From CAZWLY01 sp964634465 (lineage in GTDB: Bacteria; Desulfobacterota; Desulfarculia; G963662305), in NCBI GenBank assembly GCA_964634465.1, contig CAZWLY010000007.1:1-64000 (forward strand): 64,000 nucleotides of DNA, in the 5' to 3' direction. Position numbers and translations under genes: made by a program. The notes under the pieces are model-generated. The model saw only the letters and a program-made list of their open reading frames with translations, made no database searches and was not told the DNA's origin. Positions 50,399-58,784 of this stretch are shown here, one piece after another (the stretch's first letter is position 1; every line of letters begins with the position of its first letter).

Positions 50399-51430
50399 AT
50401 GCCGCTATTGACGACCCTCGTCGGCGTCTATCCCAAGCCGGCTTACGTGCCGGTCAGAGATTGGTTCGGCCAGGGCGGCGGCGCCGTCCCCGGCCAAGGC
50501 GACGCCAGCCGGGCCGAAGAGCTCAGGGCGGTGTTGGACCGCGCCACCCGGGAGGTGGTCCGGGAACAGGTGCGGTTGGGAATCGACCTGCCGACCGACG
50601 GTGAGGTCCGCCGGGAGAACTACATCCACTACCACTGCCGGCACCTGGCGGGCGTCGATACCGAGAACCTGACCCGAAAATCCATGCGTTCCGGCGAATG
50701 GGTCGCCTTCGTCCCGACCATCACCGGACCGATCGGGCCGGGTGAACCGTTTTTGCCCCGGGACTGGCGAGTGGCCCAGTCGGCCGCCGACCGGCCGGTC
50801 AAGATGACCGTCCCCGGTCCGCTGACGATCATCGATTCCACCGCCGACGCCTATTACGGGGATGAGCCGAGGCTGGCTCGGGATCTGGCCGAGGCCCTGA
50901 ACGTCGAGATTCGCCGCTTGGCCGAGGCCGGCTGCCGCCACATCCAGGTGGACGAGCCGGTTTTCGCCAGGAGACCGGACCAGGCCCTGGCCTACGGCAT
51001 CGAGTGCTTGAACCGATGTTTTCATGGGCTGCCCAGGGAGGTGACCCGGGTGGTTCACGTCTGCTGCGGCTATCCCGATCGACTCGACAGCGAGCACTAC
51101 CAGAAAGCCTCGCCCGAGGCCTATTTCCAGCTCGCTCCGGCCCTCGATACGGCGGGAATCGACGCCGTTTCCCTGGAGGACGCCCACCGGAAAAACGACC
51201 TTGCGTTGTTCGATCTGTTCAAGAACACCGCCGTCATCCTGGGCGTGGTCGATGTCGCCCGCTCGAGAATCGAAACCGCCGATGAGATCGAGTCCCGGCT
51301 TAGAGAAGTCTTGGACCGCGTCGAGCCCCACCGCCTCATGGCCGCACCAGACTGCGGGCTGGGCCTTTTGACCCGCCGGATGGTCTTGGCCAAGCTGAAA
51401 AACCTGGTCCGGGCGGCCGGCCGGATTTGA
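50399..51430 (+). CDS. MetE C-terminal-like (cobalamin-independent methionine synthase family) protein
   Basis: The 343-residue TIM-barrel corresponds to the catalytic half of MetE only. TVGVYPKP-like start, VDEPVFARRPDQAL and the zinc ligands are present: His and Cys in VVHVCCGYPD and a Cys in MAAPDCGLGLL. Half-size MetE proteins may use other methyl donors or thiols than homocysteine and methyl-folate, including xenobiotic or methyl-corrinoid substrates. It follows the Kor genes by 68 bases, so it may be in the same transcript. The substrate is unknown. Confidence 0.87.
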   Translation: MPLLTTLVGVYPKPAYVPVRDWFGQGGGAVPGQGDASRAEELRAVLDRATREVVREQVRLGIDLPTDGEVRRENYIHYHCRHLAGVDTENLTRKSMRSGEWVAFVPTITGPIGPGEPFLPRDWRVAQSAADRPVKMTVPGPLTIIDSTADAYYGDEPRLARDLAEALNVEIRRLAEAGCRHIQVDEPVFARRPDQALAYGIECLNRCFHGLPREVTRVVHVCCGYPDRLDSEHYQKASPEAYFQLAPALDTAGIDAVSLEDAHRKNDLALFDLFKNTAVILGVVDVARSRIETADEIESRLREVLDRVEPHRLMAAPDCGLGLLTRRMVLAKLKNLVRAAGRI

Positions 51431-51589
51431 GACCCGATATCGTTTCGGCCAGCGAAGACCACTCGCCCCGTTCCCGGTTCGATTCAGCCCCCGCCGGCCG
51501 GGCAGCGTCGCCTCGGGGCGGGTTGTCGGGCCGGAGGGCGGCGATGAGCCCGATCCCCGCGCCCGGCCGGACCGGGCGACGGCGGTCGC

Positions 51590-51645
51590 TTGACCCGGAT
51601 CGCTTTTCCGCCTATTCTTTCCGCTACTGAATGAGCCTGCATTCA
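51590..51645 (+). promoter_or_regulatory. Promoter and operator-like repeat of the thioesterase operon
   Basis: TTGACC (51590-51595), 17 bases and TATTCT (51613-51618) form a promoter. TGAATG-N6-CATTCA (51628-51645), a perfect inverted repeat of TetR-site type, covers the start region. The regulator is not identified. Confidence 0.6.
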
Positions 51646-51667
51646 TTTTCAGGAGAGAGGCCCTGCC

Positions 51668-52180
51668 ATGATGGTTCTACTGCGCCTGATCGCCGTCTTT
51701 TTTCGCTCCCTGGGGAAGAGGCTGGACGGTCCGCTGGCCGAGTCGGTGATAACCCTGCGCGTTTGGCCCAACGACCTGGATCTGAACCTGCATCTGAACA
51801 ACGGCCGCTTTCTGACCATCATGGACCTGGGCCGCTTCGACCTCATGTTCCGGTTGGGCCTGGTCGGGGTCGCCTTCAAGAACCGCTGGCGGCCCATGCT
51901 CGGCGCGGGTACGATCCGCTTCAGAAAACCGCTGGCCCCCTTCGCCCGTTACCAGCTCAAGACCCGGTTGGTCTGCTGGGACGACAAGTGGCTCTACTTT
52001 GAGCAACGCTTTGAAAAAGACGGCCGGATCGCGGCCGCGGCCCTGGTCAGGGGGCTTCTTCGCGGCCCCGAGGGCAACGTCCCGACCGCCGAGTTGCTCG
52101 CCGCCTCCGGCTTCCAGGTCGACTCGCCGCCCATACCCGAACCGGTCAGAGCCTGGCTGGGTTGGCTCGAGTCGGTCTGA
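51668..52180 (+). CDS. Acyl-CoA thioesterase-like hot-dog protein
   Basis: This 170-residue protein has a short hydrophobic N-terminus and a 4HBT hot-dog domain with NDLDLNLHLNNGRFLTIMDLGR, the typical active-site helix region. It resembles THEM6-type thioesterases. The substrate is unknown. It starts at ATG 51668 behind the 51590 promoter, so it leads a three-gene run with a cupin and an isochorismatase-like gene. Confidence 0.83.
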   Translation: MMVLLRLIAVFFRSLGKRLDGPLAESVITLRVWPNDLDLNLHLNNGRFLTIMDLGRFDLMFRLGLVGVAFKNRWRPMLGAGTIRFRKPLAPFARYQLKTRLVCWDDKWLYFEQRFEKDGRIAAAALVRGLLRGPEGNVPTAELLAASGFQVDSPPIPEPVRAWLGWLESV

Positions 52181-52340
52181 TCGCCCTCGATTCGGCCCGC
52201 CGGGGCGGTTGTTCCGGCTTCGGGACGCACCGGCGCAGCGAACCTGGGAAGATAAAAGGCCGTGGCGTGAAACACGACCGGGCGGTAATATTGATGAAGT
52301 GCATCCGGCCGATGTTGAACGTCTAGCCAAAGGAGATGAC

Positions 52341-52697
52341 ATGCCCGGAGCAGGCCTGATCAAGAACATCACCTTTTCCGAAGCTCACACCCTGACCGAG
52401 CTGGTCGATTACGAGGAGGGCCGGGTGGTCAGCCGGACCTTCGCCCAAGGGCCGCACTACAGCCTGACCCTGTTCGCCTTTGATCGGGGTGAGGGTCTCT
52501 CCGCCCACACCGCCCCCGGCGACGCCATGGTCCTCGTCCTCGACGGCACGGCTCGGGTGACCATCGGCGGCGAGGTGATCCAGGTGGGCGCCGGCCAGGT
52601 GGTGGTCATGCCGGCCGACGTGCCCCACGCCCTCGACGCCGATGAGCGGTTCAAGATGCTGTTGATATTGTTTAGAAAACCGGCCGACGTGCTTTAA
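52341..52697 (+). CDS. Cupin-domain protein
   Basis: This 118-residue single-domain cupin has GLSAHTAPGDAMVLVLDGTARVTIGG (cupin motif 1) and MPADVPHALDADERFKMLLI (motif 2). Metal-binding His positions are partly kept (H in SAHTAPGD and VPHAL). AAGGAG precedes ATG 52341. Small cupins of this type may bind metals or act as sensors; no function is assigned. Confidence 0.87.
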   Translation: MPGAGLIKNITFSEAHTLTELVDYEEGRVVSRTFAQGPHYSLTLFAFDRGEGLSAHTAPGDAMVLVLDGTARVTIGGEVIQVGAGQVVVMPADVPHALDADERFKMLLILFRKPADVL

Positions 52698-52713
52698 GCG
52701 GGGGTGGAAGTTC

Positions 52714-53262
52714 ATGCCGGACTCGCCAGGGCTGATTCGGCCCCAGGACTCGGTCCTTGTCGTCATCGACATACAGGAGCGGCTGGCTCCGGTCATCGCC
52801 GACAAGGAAGCCGTCATCGACAATGTGATCAAGCTGGTCAAATTCGCCCGGATCATCGACCTGCCCATCGTGGTCACCGAGCAGGACAAACTGGGCCCGA
52901 CCCTGCCCCAGATCGGCCGGGTCCTGGGCGCTTACCAGGCCATCACCAAGATAACCTTCGACTGCCTGGGCGAGCCGGCCTTCGTCGCCGAGCTCGAACG
53001 CCTCGGCCGGCCGAACCTCATCCTGACCGGGATCGAGGCCCACATCTGCGTCGCCCAGACGGCGCTTACGGCCGCCGGCGAGTACAACGTCCACGTCGCG
53101 GCCGACGCCGTCGGCTCCAGGGCTGCGTTCAACCGGGATATCGCCCTCAGGCGGCTGGAGGCCGCCGGGCCGACCCTGACCACCACCGAGATGGTGATCT
53201 ACGAACTGTTGGGCCGGGCCGGGACCGACGAGTTCAGGCAGGCGCTAAAGCTGGTCAAGTAG
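52714..53262 (+). CDS. Isochorismatase-like cysteine hydrolase
   Basis: This 182-residue protein has the catalytic Asp in LVVIDIQERL (D19) and the nucleophilic Cys in TGIEAHICVAQTAL; the catalytic Lys is probably in the VITEQ-like segment (VVTEQDKLG). It resembles YcaC/nicotinamidase-type hydrolases acting on amide or ester substrates. The substrate is unknown. It is spaced 16 bases from the cupin gene. Confidence 0.9.
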   Translation: MPDSPGLIRPQDSVLVVIDIQERLAPVIADKEAVIDNVIKLVKFARIIDLPIVVTEQDKLGPTLPQIGRVLGAYQAITKITFDCLGEPAFVAELERLGRPNLILTGIEAHICVAQTALTAAGEYNVHVAADAVGSRAAFNRDIALRRLEAAGPTLTTTEMVIYELLGRAGTDEFRQALKLVK

Positions 53263-53269
53263 CCGGCCG

Positions 53270-53289
53270 GGCGGAGGTTTCTTTCCGCC
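53270..53289. terminator. Hairpin between convergent genes
   Basis: GGCGGA-N8-TCCGCC forms a 6-bp G+C-rich stem 7 bases after the isochorismatase stop and before the minus-strand unknown gene ends. There is no clear T-run, so efficiency is doubtful. Confidence 0.3.
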
Positions 53290-53322
53290 GCCGGTGGAGT
53301 TGGACGGGCGCGTCTCGGCCGG

Positions 53323-53805
53323 TCAGCCCTCATCGCTCGTGAGCGAGGCCAGACTCACCGGGAACTGGGCCGCGCCGGCGATGTTCAGCCAGCGGCCGGT
53401 CTGGCGGCCGTAGGTTGCCTGGGCGGACTCGATGTGGCTGAATCCCCGGCTGAGTTCGTGCCACATGGCGTTGGCCAGGGTGCGACATTCCTTGCCGACC
53501 CCGGCCCGGAAGGTGTTCAGCCAGACTCCCGCCCCGGTCGCCTCGGCCCTCAGTGTTCGCCGCAACAGCCGCCGAATGTACTCGTTGAGTTCGACCAGGA
53601 CGGTCGGATGGGTCTGGAAGTAGGCCGGCGGATCGGTAATGTCCAGACCGGCCGCGGCCAGTTCCGCCCCCACATGGGCTGCGGCCGCCGCCACCAGCCC
53701 CAGCTCCTCGTCGCTCATGGTCTTGAGCTCGGCGATGAAGACCAGCATCTCGCGCTGGTGTGACTCGACGCGCGACTTGAGGATTTTGTCCTCCAGCCAG
53801 CCCAC
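53323..53805 (-). CDS. Protein of unknown function, last gene after iorB
   Basis: The 160-residue, mostly helical protein has no signal peptide or recognisable motif. Distinct stretches are LNEYIRRLLRRTLRAEATGAG and ANAMWHELSRGFSHIESAQATYGR. It begins 17 bases after iorB on the same strand, so it is probably co-transcribed with the iorAB genes. I do not recognise the family. Confidence 0.75.
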   Translation of the reverse strand: MGWLEDKILKSRVESHQREMLVFIAELKTMSDEELGLVAAAAAHVGAELAAAGLDITDPPAYFQTHPTVLVELNEYIRRLLRRTLRAEATGAGVWLNTFRAGVGKECRTLANAMWHELSRGFSHIESAQATYGRQTGRWLNIAGAAQFPVSLASLTSDEG

Positions 53806-53822
53806 CGATCAACTCTCCCCGA

Positions 53823-54440
53823 TCAGGCCAGTTCGGTCACCGTCGCCCGGCCCCGATCAAAGGCCCCCAGGTTTATCTCGATCTTATCGGCCGGCAAAAG
53901 CTCCCTGGCCGCCGCCTCGAAGCCGCCCCGGCCGAACTCCAGGACTCCGCTGCCCTCCACCGCCCCCAGCATGACGATGTTGGCCAGGATGGGGTTGCCC
54001 ATCTCGAGAGCGATGTCGGTCGCCTCGACGGTCCAGACCCTGGCGCACAGCTTCTTCATCTCGGCCAGCACGTCGCCAAGTTCGGGGTAGTCGGCCAGAC
54101 CGGCGGCGACGTCGATGGGGTGGACCGGCCGGGTGTTCAAGACCATCAGCGTTTCGGGGTTGCCGTAGGGGGCCAGGACGCGCAGGCCCTCCACCGGCTC
54201 CAGGCCGACGACCAGTTGACCCTGGCCCTCGGGGATGATCGGGGCCAGTTGACCGGCTGTCGAGGCCCGGACGTGGCTCATCACCGAGCCGCCCCGCTGG
54301 GACAGGCCCAGCGTCTCGCCGATGGTCACCGTCCGCCCCTGGTCGAGCAGGATTCGGCCCAGGACCTGGGAGGCGATGACGTTTCCCTGTCCGCCCACGC
54401 CGGTGATGACGACGTTCAAGGGGTCTTTGTCTCTGAGCAT
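53823..54440 (-). CDS. iorB: Indolepyruvate:ferredoxin oxidoreductase beta subunit
   Basis: This 205-residue gamma-type (2-oxoacid oxidoreductase) domain reads VVITGVGGQGNVIASQVLGRILLDQG and GLSQRGGSVMSHVRAS. It pairs with IorA, encoded just upstream (start and stop share one base). The enzyme oxidatively decarboxylates arylpyruvates, from aromatic amino acid breakdown, to aryl-acetyl-CoA and reduced ferredoxin. Confidence 0.93.
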   Translation of the reverse strand: MLRDKDPLNVVITGVGGQGNVIASQVLGRILLDQGRTVTIGETLGLSQRGGSVMSHVRASTAGQLAPIIPEGQGQLVVGLEPVEGLRVLAPYGNPETLMVLNTRPVHPIDVAAGLADYPELGDVLAEMKKLCARVWTVEATDIALEMGNPILANIVMLGAVEGSGVLEFGRGGFEAAARELLPADKIEINLGAFDRGRATVTELA

Positions 54441-56350
54441 CAGACCGCCTCCTTGGTGATGGCCGAGGCCGGACAGATATCGGCGCAGACTCCGCAGCCG
54501 GTGCAGATGGCCTCATCGATCCTGGCGACGCCGGCGTTCGAGTCCCAAACCAGGCCGGGGCACTTGAAGACCCTGGTGCACAGCCGGTTGCAGCCGCACC
54601 TCTCGCCCAGGCACCGCTCTTCGGCCACCTTGACGCTGAACAGCTTGCCCTGCTGCTTGGAGCGGACCAGGGCGCAGGTCTGGCGGACGATGAGCACCTT
54701 GACTCCGTCCCGGCTCTCGATCAGACGAGCGATGGTCTCTCGGGCGGCCGTAAGATCGAAGGGATCGACCACCTCCACCGGGAAGCCCAGCGCTCGGCAG
54801 ACGGCCTCGATATCGACCACCGGCGCCTGGCCGCCGGAGGCGGTCGAGCCGGTGCCCGGGTGGGGCTGGAAGCCGGTCATGGCCGTGGCGCTGTTGTCCA
54901 GGATGAGCATCACGAAGTCGGCCCCGTTGTAGCGGGCGTTGATCAGGCCGGGCAGGGCGGCGTGGTAGAAGGTCGAATCGCCGCACACGGTCAGCACCGG
55001 CTGCTCCAGGCCGAAGCGGCCCAGTTGGCCCAGACCGCAGCTCACCCCGGCCCCGGAGCCCATGGCGTGGAGGGTCTTCATCTGGGAAAAGCCGGACGGA
55101 CCGAAGCCCATGGAGTAACAGCCGATGTCGCCGACGACGAAGCCCTCGCGGCCGTCCAAGGCCAGGGCGTTCTTGATCGACCAGTAGGTGGCCCGATGCG
55201 GACAGCCGGCGCAAAAACCGACCTGGCGGGCCGGGACCCACCTTTCGGCCGCCTGGGCGGCCGCCTGGGCGTAGTTAGCCGGTCGGGCCGAGTACTCGAC
55301 GCCGGTCAACTCCGCCAGGGCGTCTATTATCAGGTCGGTGCTCAGCTCGCTGATGTCGGAAAAGACGCCCGTGGTCCGGCCGTGGAAGGTCTTGGCGCCC
55401 AGCCGGTCGATCAGGCGGGCGGCCAGGGCCTGGAGGTTGTTCTCCAGGACACAGTCCACCTCCTCGCAGACCAGGATGTGCTTCGCCTTGGCCAGACCGG
55501 CCGCGGTCAGCCTCTCCGGCAGGGGCCAGCTCGCGCCCAGCTTCAACAGACCGACCCTCTCGCCGAGGCCGAGTATCTGGATCGCCTCCCCGGCGTAGAG
55601 CGCGCTCACCCCGCTGGCGACGACGATCACCTCGGCCCTCTCCGGGCCCAGGTAGGCGTTGAACGGCGAGACCTCGAAGATCTTCCGGCAGCGATTGAGC
55701 TTGTCCTTGAGCCGGCGGTGGCTGGCCAGGGCCGGCATGTTGATGAACGGCTTGGTCTTGTCGAAGTGCGCCTTGGGTCGCCGGCGGGTTATCTCGCCCA
55801 GCTCGACCATGCCCCGGGCGTGGGAGACCCTGGTGGTCGGCCGGACGAGGACCGGCAGAGCCAGCTCCTCGGACAGCTCGAAGGCCCAGCGGGTCATGTC
55901 CTTGGCTTCCTGGAAGTCGGCCGGCTCCAGAAGCGGCAGATCGCCGATGCGGGCGAAAAGGCGGGTGTCCTCCTCGTTGGTCGAGGAGATGGCCGCCGGG
56001 TCGTCGCAGACGACGATCACCAGGCCGCCCTTGCTGCCGGTCAAGTTCAGGTTGAACAGGAAGTCGGAGGCGACGTTGAGTCCGTTCTGCTTCATCGCCG
56101 CCAGGCCCCGCAGCCCGGCGAACGAGGCCCCGGCCGCCGCCTCCAGGGCGACCTTCTCGTTGGTGGACCACTCGACGTAGACGCCGAACTCAGGCCCGAC
56201 CTCGGCCAAGGTGCCGATGATCTCGGAGGAAGGGTTGCCAGGATAGCCGGCGGTGAGGGCCGCCCCGGCCTCGATCGCCCCTCGGGCCACGGCCTCGTTG
56301 CCCATCAGCATCACCTTCCGGCCGGGCGCATCCAAAGCGACGTTGTTCAT
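54440..56350 (-). CDS. iorA: Indolepyruvate:ferredoxin oxidoreductase alpha subunit
   Basis: This 636-residue protein has the pyrimidine-binding part first (MGNEAVARGAIEAGAALTAGYPGNPSSE), then the TPP-binding part (FCAGCPHRATYWSIKNAL, VCGDSTFYHAALPGL). It ends in a ferredoxin-like cluster (CTGCGVCADICP) after a Cys-rich stretch (CLGERCGCNRLCTRVFKCPG). Length and order match IorA. ATG 56350 has GGAGGAGAG-type spacing; open frame upstream lies in the neighbouring gene. It overlaps the FrhB-like gene by 4 bases. Confidence 0.93.
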   Translation of the reverse strand: MNNVALDAPGRKVMLMGNEAVARGAIEAGAALTAGYPGNPSSEIIGTLAEVGPEFGVYVEWSTNEKVALEAAAGASFAGLRGLAAMKQNGLNVASDFLFNLNLTGSKGGLVIVVCDDPAAISSTNEEDTRLFARIGDLPLLEPADFQEAKDMTRWAFELSEELALPVLVRPTTRVSHARGMVELGEITRRRPKAHFDKTKPFINMPALASHRRLKDKLNRCRKIFEVSPFNAYLGPERAEVIVVASGVSALYAGEAIQILGLGERVGLLKLGASWPLPERLTAAGLAKAKHILVCEEVDCVLENNLQALAARLIDRLGAKTFHGRTTGVFSDISELSTDLIIDALAELTGVEYSARPANYAQAAAQAAERWVPARQVGFCAGCPHRATYWSIKNALALDGREGFVVGDIGCYSMGFGPSGFSQMKTLHAMGSGAGVSCGLGQLGRFGLEQPVLTVCGDSTFYHAALPGLINARYNGADFVMLILDNSATAMTGFQPHPGTGSTASGGQAPVVDIEAVCRALGFPVEVVDPFDLTAARETIARLIESRDGVKVLIVRQTCALVRSKQQGKLFSVKVAEERCLGERCGCNRLCTRVFKCPGLVWDSNAGVARIDEAICTGCGVCADICPASAITKEAV

Positions 56351-57462
56351 CTCTCCTCCCCGGCCGCGGCCTCGATCTCGGCCAGCATCCCCGGCGGCGG
56401 CTTGAGGTAACCGCCCTCGGCCTGGCCCCGAGCCTTGAGCGCCTCGACGGCCCGCTTCTTCTTGAGCATCGAGGCGAACTTGAGGTGGTCGAGTTTGTCT
56501 CGAGCGAGCTCTTCGGTCTCGATCACGCCGGCCGCCAGCGCCGCCTCGGTGAGCTTTCGTCCGGTTTCGGATCTCACGATCAACGTGTTCCAGCCGGGTC
56601 GGCCCTCGAGCGTGCCCACGGACAGGTCGGCCAGTTCGGCGGTCATGTCCAGGCAGACGGCGCAGCCGGGTCTGATGAACGGCCGGACTTCGTCCAGGGG
56701 CAGGTCGAAAGAGCCGTCTTCGGTTCTCACCACCAGCCGCCGGTCCGGCGGCGGGGTGATGTCCAGCCCGACGATCGGCCGGCCGCCGGTCTTCTCCGTC
56801 AGGAACTCGGCCAGGGGCCGCCAGTCGAAGGCCCAGGTGCAGAACAGGCCGATGACCAGCCCGACGGCCTCGATGGGCGTCTTTTTTTCGAGCGGCGAGG
56901 CGCGCATCTTGGCCAGGGCCTGGACCTGGCAGGGTAGGCCGACCAGGCCGACGGCCCCATCGCCGTCGAGGAGATTGAACGTCTCCAGGGTCGGCCCGGA
57001 GACGTAGCTCGAACCGGCGCAGGCCAAGACCTCCTTCCTGGTCTGGGCGACGGCGCCCCGGGGCAGGAGGTCGTCGCCCCGCCTGGTCAGGACGGCCCGG
57101 CCGATCAGGCCGCTCTCCAGGGCGAAGGCGACCAAGGCGCTGACCACGCCGCCGGTCTGGGCCCTGTCCCGGATCGCCTTCTCGGCCGCCCTGGCGGCGA
57201 CGATCGAGGCCGTCGGCCCCAGGACGCGGTCCTGGTAATCCCGGCCGAAGACGGCCCGGTTGAGGGCGTCGAGATCGAGTTCGGTCCGGGGGCAGTAGGC
57301 GAAGCAGCGGCCTTCGGGAAGGTCGCACTCGTCCAGCTTGGCGATCCGTCCCCGCCAGCCCTTGAGATAGGGACACAGCGAGGCGCAGGCCCCGCATAGA
57401 GTGCACAAATCACGGCCCAGCACCCTCTCGGTCAGGGCGCTCAGCCCTCTCTCCTCAGCCAT
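56347..57462 (-). CDS. FrhB/FdhB-family Fe-S flavoprotein
   Basis: This 371-residue protein matches the coenzyme F420 hydrogenase/dehydrogenase beta-subunit family. N-terminal cluster ligands are C20, C23, C26 and C30 (CTLCGACASLCP), with C46, C53 and C57 after them. RAQTGGVVSALVAFALESG and LVGLPCQVQALAKMR follow. Family members move electrons between ferredoxin and a flavin or F420. ATG 57462 has GGAGGAA upstream. The 4-base overlap with iorA suggests it passes electrons to or from the Ior enzyme; this is inferred. Confidence 0.9.
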   Translation of the reverse strand: MAEERGLSALTERVLGRDLCTLCGACASLCPYLKGWRGRIAKLDECDLPEGRCFAYCPRTELDLDALNRAVFGRDYQDRVLGPTASIVAARAAEKAIRDRAQTGGVVSALVAFALESGLIGRAVLTRRGDDLLPRGAVAQTRKEVLACAGSSYVSGPTLETFNLLDGDGAVGLVGLPCQVQALAKMRASPLEKKTPIEAVGLVIGLFCTWAFDWRPLAEFLTEKTGGRPIVGLDITPPPDRRLVVRTEDGSFDLPLDEVRPFIRPGCAVCLDMTAELADLSVGTLEGRPGWNTLIVRSETGRKLTEAALAAGVIETEELARDKLDHLKFASMLKKKRAVEALKARGQAEGGYLKPPPGMLAEIEAAAGEER

Positions 57463-57770
57463 CCGTTCCTCCGCTGGTCGCCGATCCGCTCTGGCGCGGC
57501 CGCCCGGTCGATGAACCATTCGAGCCGTCCCTCAGATCCGACCATGGCCGCCGGATAGTGCTGGGCCGCACCGGTGAAATCTTCGAGGATAGATTTAACC
57601 ACATTTCGCTTGGCCGAGCCAACCACCAAAAACAGCGCCGACCGGGCCTGGTTGGACCGGGACCGGGTGGAGGCCGGCAAGGCGGTTGGCCGGCCGCTCG
57701 TAGAGGCGTCGGGGCGTCGAGCCGCCGGAGAGGGCCAGGGTTTCGGGGCGGTCGAAGACGGCGTCGGTAC
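57441..57770 (-). pseudogene. Remnant of 6-phosphogluconolactonase (pgl) with internal deletion
   Basis: Just after glk on the minus strand, the sequence reads VFDRPETLALSGGSTPRRLYER (the N-terminal lactonase motif). Then, in another frame from about 57650, it reads ALFLVVGSAKRNVVKSILEDF and ends GRLEWFIDRAAA, the normal C-terminus. About 150 residues between them, with the active site, are gone and no single frame joins the parts. The 3' end overlaps the FrhB-like gene start. It lies in the pgi-glk run, where a functional pgl would be expected. Confidence 0.8.
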
Positions 57771-58766
57771 TCAGTTCTTCTCCAGGTCCATCAGCGCCCG
57801 CCGCGCCGCCCCCTTGAGCGCCGCCTTCTCGTCCAGGATGACCTTGACCGGCATCGAGGCGACCAGCTCGGACATCCGCCCCTTGGCGGTGAAGGCGGCC
57901 ATGAACGTTCCGTCCTGCAACAGGGGGAGGATCTTGGGCGCGATGCCGCCGCCGACGTAGACCCCGGCCCCGGCCATCCCCTTGAGGGCCAGGTTACCGG
58001 CCGCCCGGCCGTAGAGCCCGACGAACATCCTCAGCGTTTCCACGCACAGCGGGCTTGCGCCGTCCAGGGCCGCCTGGGCGATGACCGCCGACGGGTCGTT
58101 GTCGACCAGCCGCTCGGCCAACCAGTCTTCCTCGACGCCCCGGCCGGTCTCTTTCAGGAAGCGGAAGATGGTCGATATCCCCGGCCCGGACACCAGCCGC
58201 TCCCAACTGACGTGATCCAACTCCCGCCACAGGTAGCGCAACAGCTCGATCTCGGTCTCGTCGGCCGGGGCGAACTCGGTGTGGCTGCCCTCGGTGGCCG
58301 AGGGGACGTGCTCGCGGCCGTTCCAGAACAGGATGGACTGGCCCAGGCCGGTTCCGGCGGCGATGAGTACGGCGTTGCCCTCCCTGGCCCGGGCTTCCGG
58401 ATTGAGGGAGACGAGGTCATCTTCGTCCAGGATCGGCACGGCGTAGGCCATGGCCACCAAGTCGTTGATCAGCCTCACCCGCTTCAGTCCGGCCTCGGCG
58501 GCCACCTCCTCGGCGGTGAAGCGCCAGGGCAGGTTGGGCGGCTTCCAGACCCCGCCGTGGTTGGGGCCGGCGATTCCCAGGCAGGCCGCGCCGACGCCCT
58601 CGGCCGCCTCGCCGATGAACTCCTTGAGGATCCGCCCCGGACCTGGATAGTCGGCGCTGACAAAGGTCTTGCCGTCGATCTGGACCGGCCGGCCGTCGCC
58701 GATCAGATAGAGACCCAGGTTGGCCTTGGTTCCGCCAAAATCTCCAGCGACCAGCAGGTCCTTCAT
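57771..58766 (-). CDS. glk: Glucokinase
   Basis: This 331-residue ROK-unrelated glucokinase (Glk type) has the ATP-site motif VAGDFGGTKANLGLY at residue 6 onward, RLINDLVAMAYAV (catalytic Asp), AAGTGLGQSILFW and EGSHTEFAPADETEIELLRYLW. It phosphorylates glucose to glucose 6-phosphate. ATG 58766 is near AAGGAG; GTG 58781 is an alternative adding five residues. It directly follows pgi. Confidence 0.93.
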   Translation of the reverse strand: MKDLLVAGDFGGTKANLGLYLIGDGRPVQIDGKTFVSADYPGPGRILKEFIGEAAEGVGAACLGIAGPNHGGVWKPPNLPWRFTAEEVAAEAGLKRVRLINDLVAMAYAVPILDEDDLVSLNPEARAREGNAVLIAAGTGLGQSILFWNGREHVPSATEGSHTEFAPADETEIELLRYLWRELDHVSWERLVSGPGISTIFRFLKETGRGVEEDWLAERLVDNDPSAVIAQAALDGASPLCVETLRMFVGLYGRAAGNLALKGMAGAGVYVGGGIAPKILPLLQDGTFMAAFTAKGRMSELVASMPVKVILDEKAALKGAARRALMDLEKN

Positions 58767-58784
58767 CTCTCCTTGCCTCACCGT

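Noticed and set aside
54440..57406. A 988-residue IorA
   Set aside because: Residues before ATG 56350 are antiphase to the FrhB-like gene and compositionally odd; normal IorA length is reached from 56350.
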